In this document: piece after piece, positions 61,884 through 64,000 of the stretch
Layout: each line of letters starts with the position of its first letter
Position numbering within the stretch: position 1 is the first letter of the stretch
NCBI RefSeq assembly: GCF_024436395.1
Contig: NZ_JAFMZO010000003.1
Location: forward strand, 1-64,000
Length of the DNA stretch: 64,000 nucleotides
DNA from: Paradesertivirga mongoliensis
Lineage (GTDB): Bacteria > Bacteroidota > Bacteroidia > Sphingobacteriales > Sphingobacteriaceae
Reading direction: 5' to 3'
Made by a program: the position numbers and the translations under genes
The notes under the pieces: model-generated
What the model was told of the DNA's origin: nothing
The model's database searches: none
What the model saw: only the letters and a program-made list of their open reading frames with translations

Positions 61884-62753
61884 TTAGAATTGCTCTTCTA
61901 TACCCAGGCCGAAAAGTGCAAAATCATATTTTACAGGGTCTGAAGGATCAAGTTCACTGAGGTGGCGGGTGAGTTCCACAGCAGTCAGCCAGTCTGTCTG
62001 CCTGCGTGTTATAAGATTTAGCTTTCGGGCTACCCGGTCTACATGCACATCGCAGGGGCAAATCAGTTTAGAAGGTTTGATTTTATTCCAGATACCAAAA
62101 TCCACCCCCTTGTTGTCTTTGCGTACCATCCATCGAAGAAACATGTTTAAGCGTTTACAGGTGGATTTCTGAGCGGGTGAGCTTACATGTTTAATGGTAC
62201 GGGGCGGAAAATCGGGCAGACTAAAGAAGTACGTTCTAAAATAATTCAGACTGATTTCTGTATCCAATTCCTGAGTCCGGGAGTTCAATTCTCCGGCGTA
62301 ACAAACCGGGGAAGAAAGCTCGGAGTCTCCCGTATGCGCGGATTCTTCCAGGTATTCTTCCCGGTAAATGCTGCTCTTTGGCGAAGGAATAAAAGCATCT
62401 TCGAGCGAATTATAATTAAGATAATGATGTTGAAAGAAGTGGACGAAATAAAGAAGGTCGGTATCGTTAAAAGTGCGGTGTTTAAATCCCAGCAACGCTT
62501 TTAGATCAGTCTCTTTGTGGTCTTTTATAAACTCAAAAGGCTGATTATCCATCCTATCAGACAATTCATTACATTTATTGATGATGGTTTTTCGCTGCCC
62601 CCATGCTAAAATCGCGGCAAAGAAACCCATAATTTCTATGTCCTGTTTAAGTTTAAACTGGTGAGGAATTACAATGGGATCTCTGGATATAAAGTCGGGA
62701 CAATTATACTGCTCGACTTTTGCGTCTAAAAAAGCCTTAAGGTTTTCTATCAT
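61884..62753 (-). CDS. TIGR02757 family protein (DUF2400)
   Basis: 289 residues. FLDAKVEQYNCPDFISRDPI, then ILAWGQRKTIINKCNELSDR and LICPCDVHVDRVARKLNLIT are typical of this HhH/endonuclease-III-like family of unknown function. No iron-sulphur Cys cluster is visible at the C-terminus. It follows the Cys/Met enzyme by 17 bp and shares its transcript. Confidence 0.85.
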   Translation of the reverse strand: MIENLKAFLDAKVEQYNCPDFISRDPIVIPHQFKLKQDIEIMGFFAAILAWGQRKTIINKCNELSDRMDNQPFEFIKDHKETDLKALLGFKHRTFNDTDLLYFVHFFQHHYLNYNSLEDAFIPSPKSSIYREEYLEESAHTGDSELSSPVCYAGELNSRTQELDTEISLNYFRTYFFSLPDFPPRTIKHVSSPAQKSTCKRLNMFLRWMVRKDNKGVDFGIWNKIKPSKLICPCDVHVDRVARKLNLITRRQTDWLTAVELTRHLSELDPSDPVKYDFALFGLGIEEQF

Positions 62754-62770
62754 ACAGGCAAGTCCAAATA

Positions 62771-63910
62771 TTAAGAAAGCGCCTGTTTCAAATCCTCCAG
62801 TAAATCTTCAATATCTTCTACTCCCACGCTTAATCTGAGTAAATTATCTGTCACTCCAACTGCATCTCTTGCTTCTTTGGGGATAGAGGCATGTGTCATG
62901 CTTACTGGATGGTTCACCAGCGACTCCACTCCGCCTAACGACTCGGCCAGGGTAAACACCTTAAACCTGGAGGCCACTTCGAACGTTCGCTTCAGATCGG
63001 CGCCTTTTAATGTAAAGGAAATCATTCCGCCAAAATCGCGCATTTGTCTTTTGGCTATGGCATGGTTCGGGTGATCCTCGAAGCCGGGCCAGTGAATCTT
63101 ATCGACGGCCGGTAATGTCTTTAAAAAGCGCGCTATCTCCCTCCCATTTTCGCAATGGGCCTTCATTCGTAAATGCAGGGTTTTAATCCCTCTTAACACC
63201 AGGAAACTATCCATCGGACCGGGAGTTGCACCACAGGCGTTATAAATAAACCAGAGCCTTTTATAAAGCGCTTCATCACTTAACATCAGAGCTCCCATCA
63301 CCACATCCGAGTGTCCGCCCAAATATTTGGTAGCCGAGTGCATTACAATATCCGCTCCCAGGTCTATCGGATTTTGAAGATAGGGAGAAGCAAAGGTATT
63401 ATCTACAGCAAGCAGTACATTATGAGCTTTAGCAATAGCAGCAACCGCCTCAATATCCACTATTTGCATAGTCGGGTTCGTAGGCGTTTCAATCCAAATG
63501 AGCTTGGTTTTATCGTTAATTAAGGGAGTGATATCGCCCGCGTTCGCGAAATTGATGTAGTGAAATTTTATCCCGTAATTAGAAAATATCTTACTAAACA
63601 TCCTGAAAGAGCCGCCATATAAATCGCTGCCTGTAATCACTTCATCACCGGGCTGCAGCAGTTTCATCACGGCATCAGTAGCGCCCATACCGCTTGAAAA
63701 TGCCAGGCCATATCTGGCGTTTTCAAGAGCAGCTAAACAATCTTCCAGCGCTTTCCTGGTGGGATTGGTACCACGCGAATACTCAAAGCCTTTGTGCTCT
63801 CCGGGAGATTTCTGCCAGTAAGTAGAGGTTTGATATATGGGGGTCATCACCGCACCGGTAGTTGGATCTGGCTCCTGACCTGCATGAATTGCTTTGGTTC
63901 CAAATTTCAT
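62771..63910 (-). CDS. Cys/Met metabolism PLP-dependent enzyme
   Basis: About 379 residues of the gamma-synthase/beta-lyase family (MetB/MetC/MGL). Marks: FGTKAIHAGQEPDPTTGAVM at the start, YGGSFRMFSKIF with the phosphate-cup Tyr, DNTFASPYLQNPIDLGADIV with the Asp that holds the PLP nitrogen, and the Schiff-base Lys in MHSATKYLGGHSD near residue 200. Gamma-synthase versus lyase cannot be separated by eye. I use the ATG at 63910 (MKFGTKAIHAG): the upstream codons would lie across the -7 promoter element. Confidence 0.92.
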   Translation of the reverse strand: MKFGTKAIHAGQEPDPTTGAVMTPIYQTSTYWQKSPGEHKGFEYSRGTNPTRKALEDCLAALENARYGLAFSSGMGATDAVMKLLQPGDEVITGSDLYGGSFRMFSKIFSNYGIKFHYINFANAGDITPLINDKTKLIWIETPTNPTMQIVDIEAVAAIAKAHNVLLAVDNTFASPYLQNPIDLGADIVMHSATKYLGGHSDVVMGALMLSDEALYKRLWFIYNACGATPGPMDSFLVLRGIKTLHLRMKAHCENGREIARFLKTLPAVDKIHWPGFEDHPNHAIAKRQMRDFGGMISFTLKGADLKRTFEVASRFKVFTLAESLGGVESLVNHPVSMTHASIPKEARDAVGVTDNLLRLSVGVEDIEDLLEDLKQALS

Positions 63911-63928
63911 GTTATAGTATTTATCCTG

Positions 63929-63936
63929 CAAAAGTA
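63929..63936 (-). promoter_or_regulatory. -7 promoter element TACTTTTG
   Basis: TACTTTTG on the minus strand, 18 bases upstream of the ATG at 63910, fits TAnnTTTG and supports the shorter start. The last 50 bases of the window beyond it show nothing further. Confidence 0.5.
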
Positions 63937-64000
63937 TAAAACCTTTCGACACTCATCCGGGATAGCAAATGCATAAGCGGATATTATCGAAAGATTATAA

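Noticed and set aside
1..64000. CRISPR array, rRNA or tRNA genes
   Set aside because: I looked for regularly spaced repeats, tRNA cloverleaf ends (GGTTCGA-type T-loop with CCA) and rRNA landmarks and saw none. A short tRNA could escape reading by eye.

Overview
The window reads as a Bacteroidota chromosome, most likely family Sphingobacteriaceae (Pedobacter-like). Evidence: CTnDOT-type tra genes, an Hc1-type histone-like protein, many secreted glycoside hydrolases with Bacteroidota-style signal peptides, TAnnTTTG -7 promoter elements placed almost on start codons, and few Shine-Dalgarno sites. No rRNA, tRNA or CRISPR array was seen.

Layout. (1) 0.5-4.3 kb: two GNAT acetyltransferases, a DUF1801 protein, then an ArsR / SRPBCC / SRPBCC / RibD-like operon with a palindrome over its promoter. 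(2) 5-11.5 kb: a decayed zone with an intracellular GH43, a broken DOT1-like methyltransferase, a PyrG-like amidotransferase lacking the His-Glu dyad, and a large serine recombinase split into two co-linear pieces by about 2 kb containing an IS3-family element, an RHS-repeat fossil and an IS21-like end. (3) 11.5-30.3 kb, all on the minus strand: a glycan-degradation locus with an AGE epimerase, two paralogous ~710-residue proteins of unknown function (plus a third, fossil copy) flanking a GH3, then GH20, a ceramidase-family protein carrying a propeller-like insert, a FucP-like permease, GH97, GH43, a fossil rhamnosidase tail and a sialate O-acetylesterase. No SusC/SusD pair is present. (4) 30.3-38.1 kb: a broken hybrid sensor kinase, two RibD-like reductases, truncated GH43 and epoxide hydrolase copies, then PhzF, epoxide hydrolase, AraC, a broken Imm5-like gene and a GNAT.

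(5) 38.5-48.2 kb: a phytanoyl-CoA dioxygenase pseudogene joined to the remains of an integrative conjugative element (RadC, histone-like protein, TraN, TraM, TraL-like, a MobC fragment, a restriction-enzyme tail, a PLD-fold protein and HTH proteins). A divergent copy of one small gene sits near both ends. (6) 48.6-64 kb: mostly intact genes, apparently of higher G+C: a divergent Nramp transporter, GH39, XRE-cupin regulator, GH29 fucosidase, an unusual GH43, MnmE plus a DUF1456 protein, an SdiA-regulated-type propeller, PAP2 phosphatase, a TIGR02757 protein and a Cys/Met PLP enzyme.

How the genes fit together: the central locus and the GH39/GH29/GH43 cluster would trim complex, probably fucosylated, acetylated and N-acetylhexosamine-bearing glycans outside the cytoplasm. 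FucP-like uptake and AGE epimerisation would handle the released sugars. The left and middle regions are graveyards of mobile elements. The density of frameshifts, including in transposase, kinase and tra genes, suggests real decay, although assembly error cannot be excluded from sequence alone.
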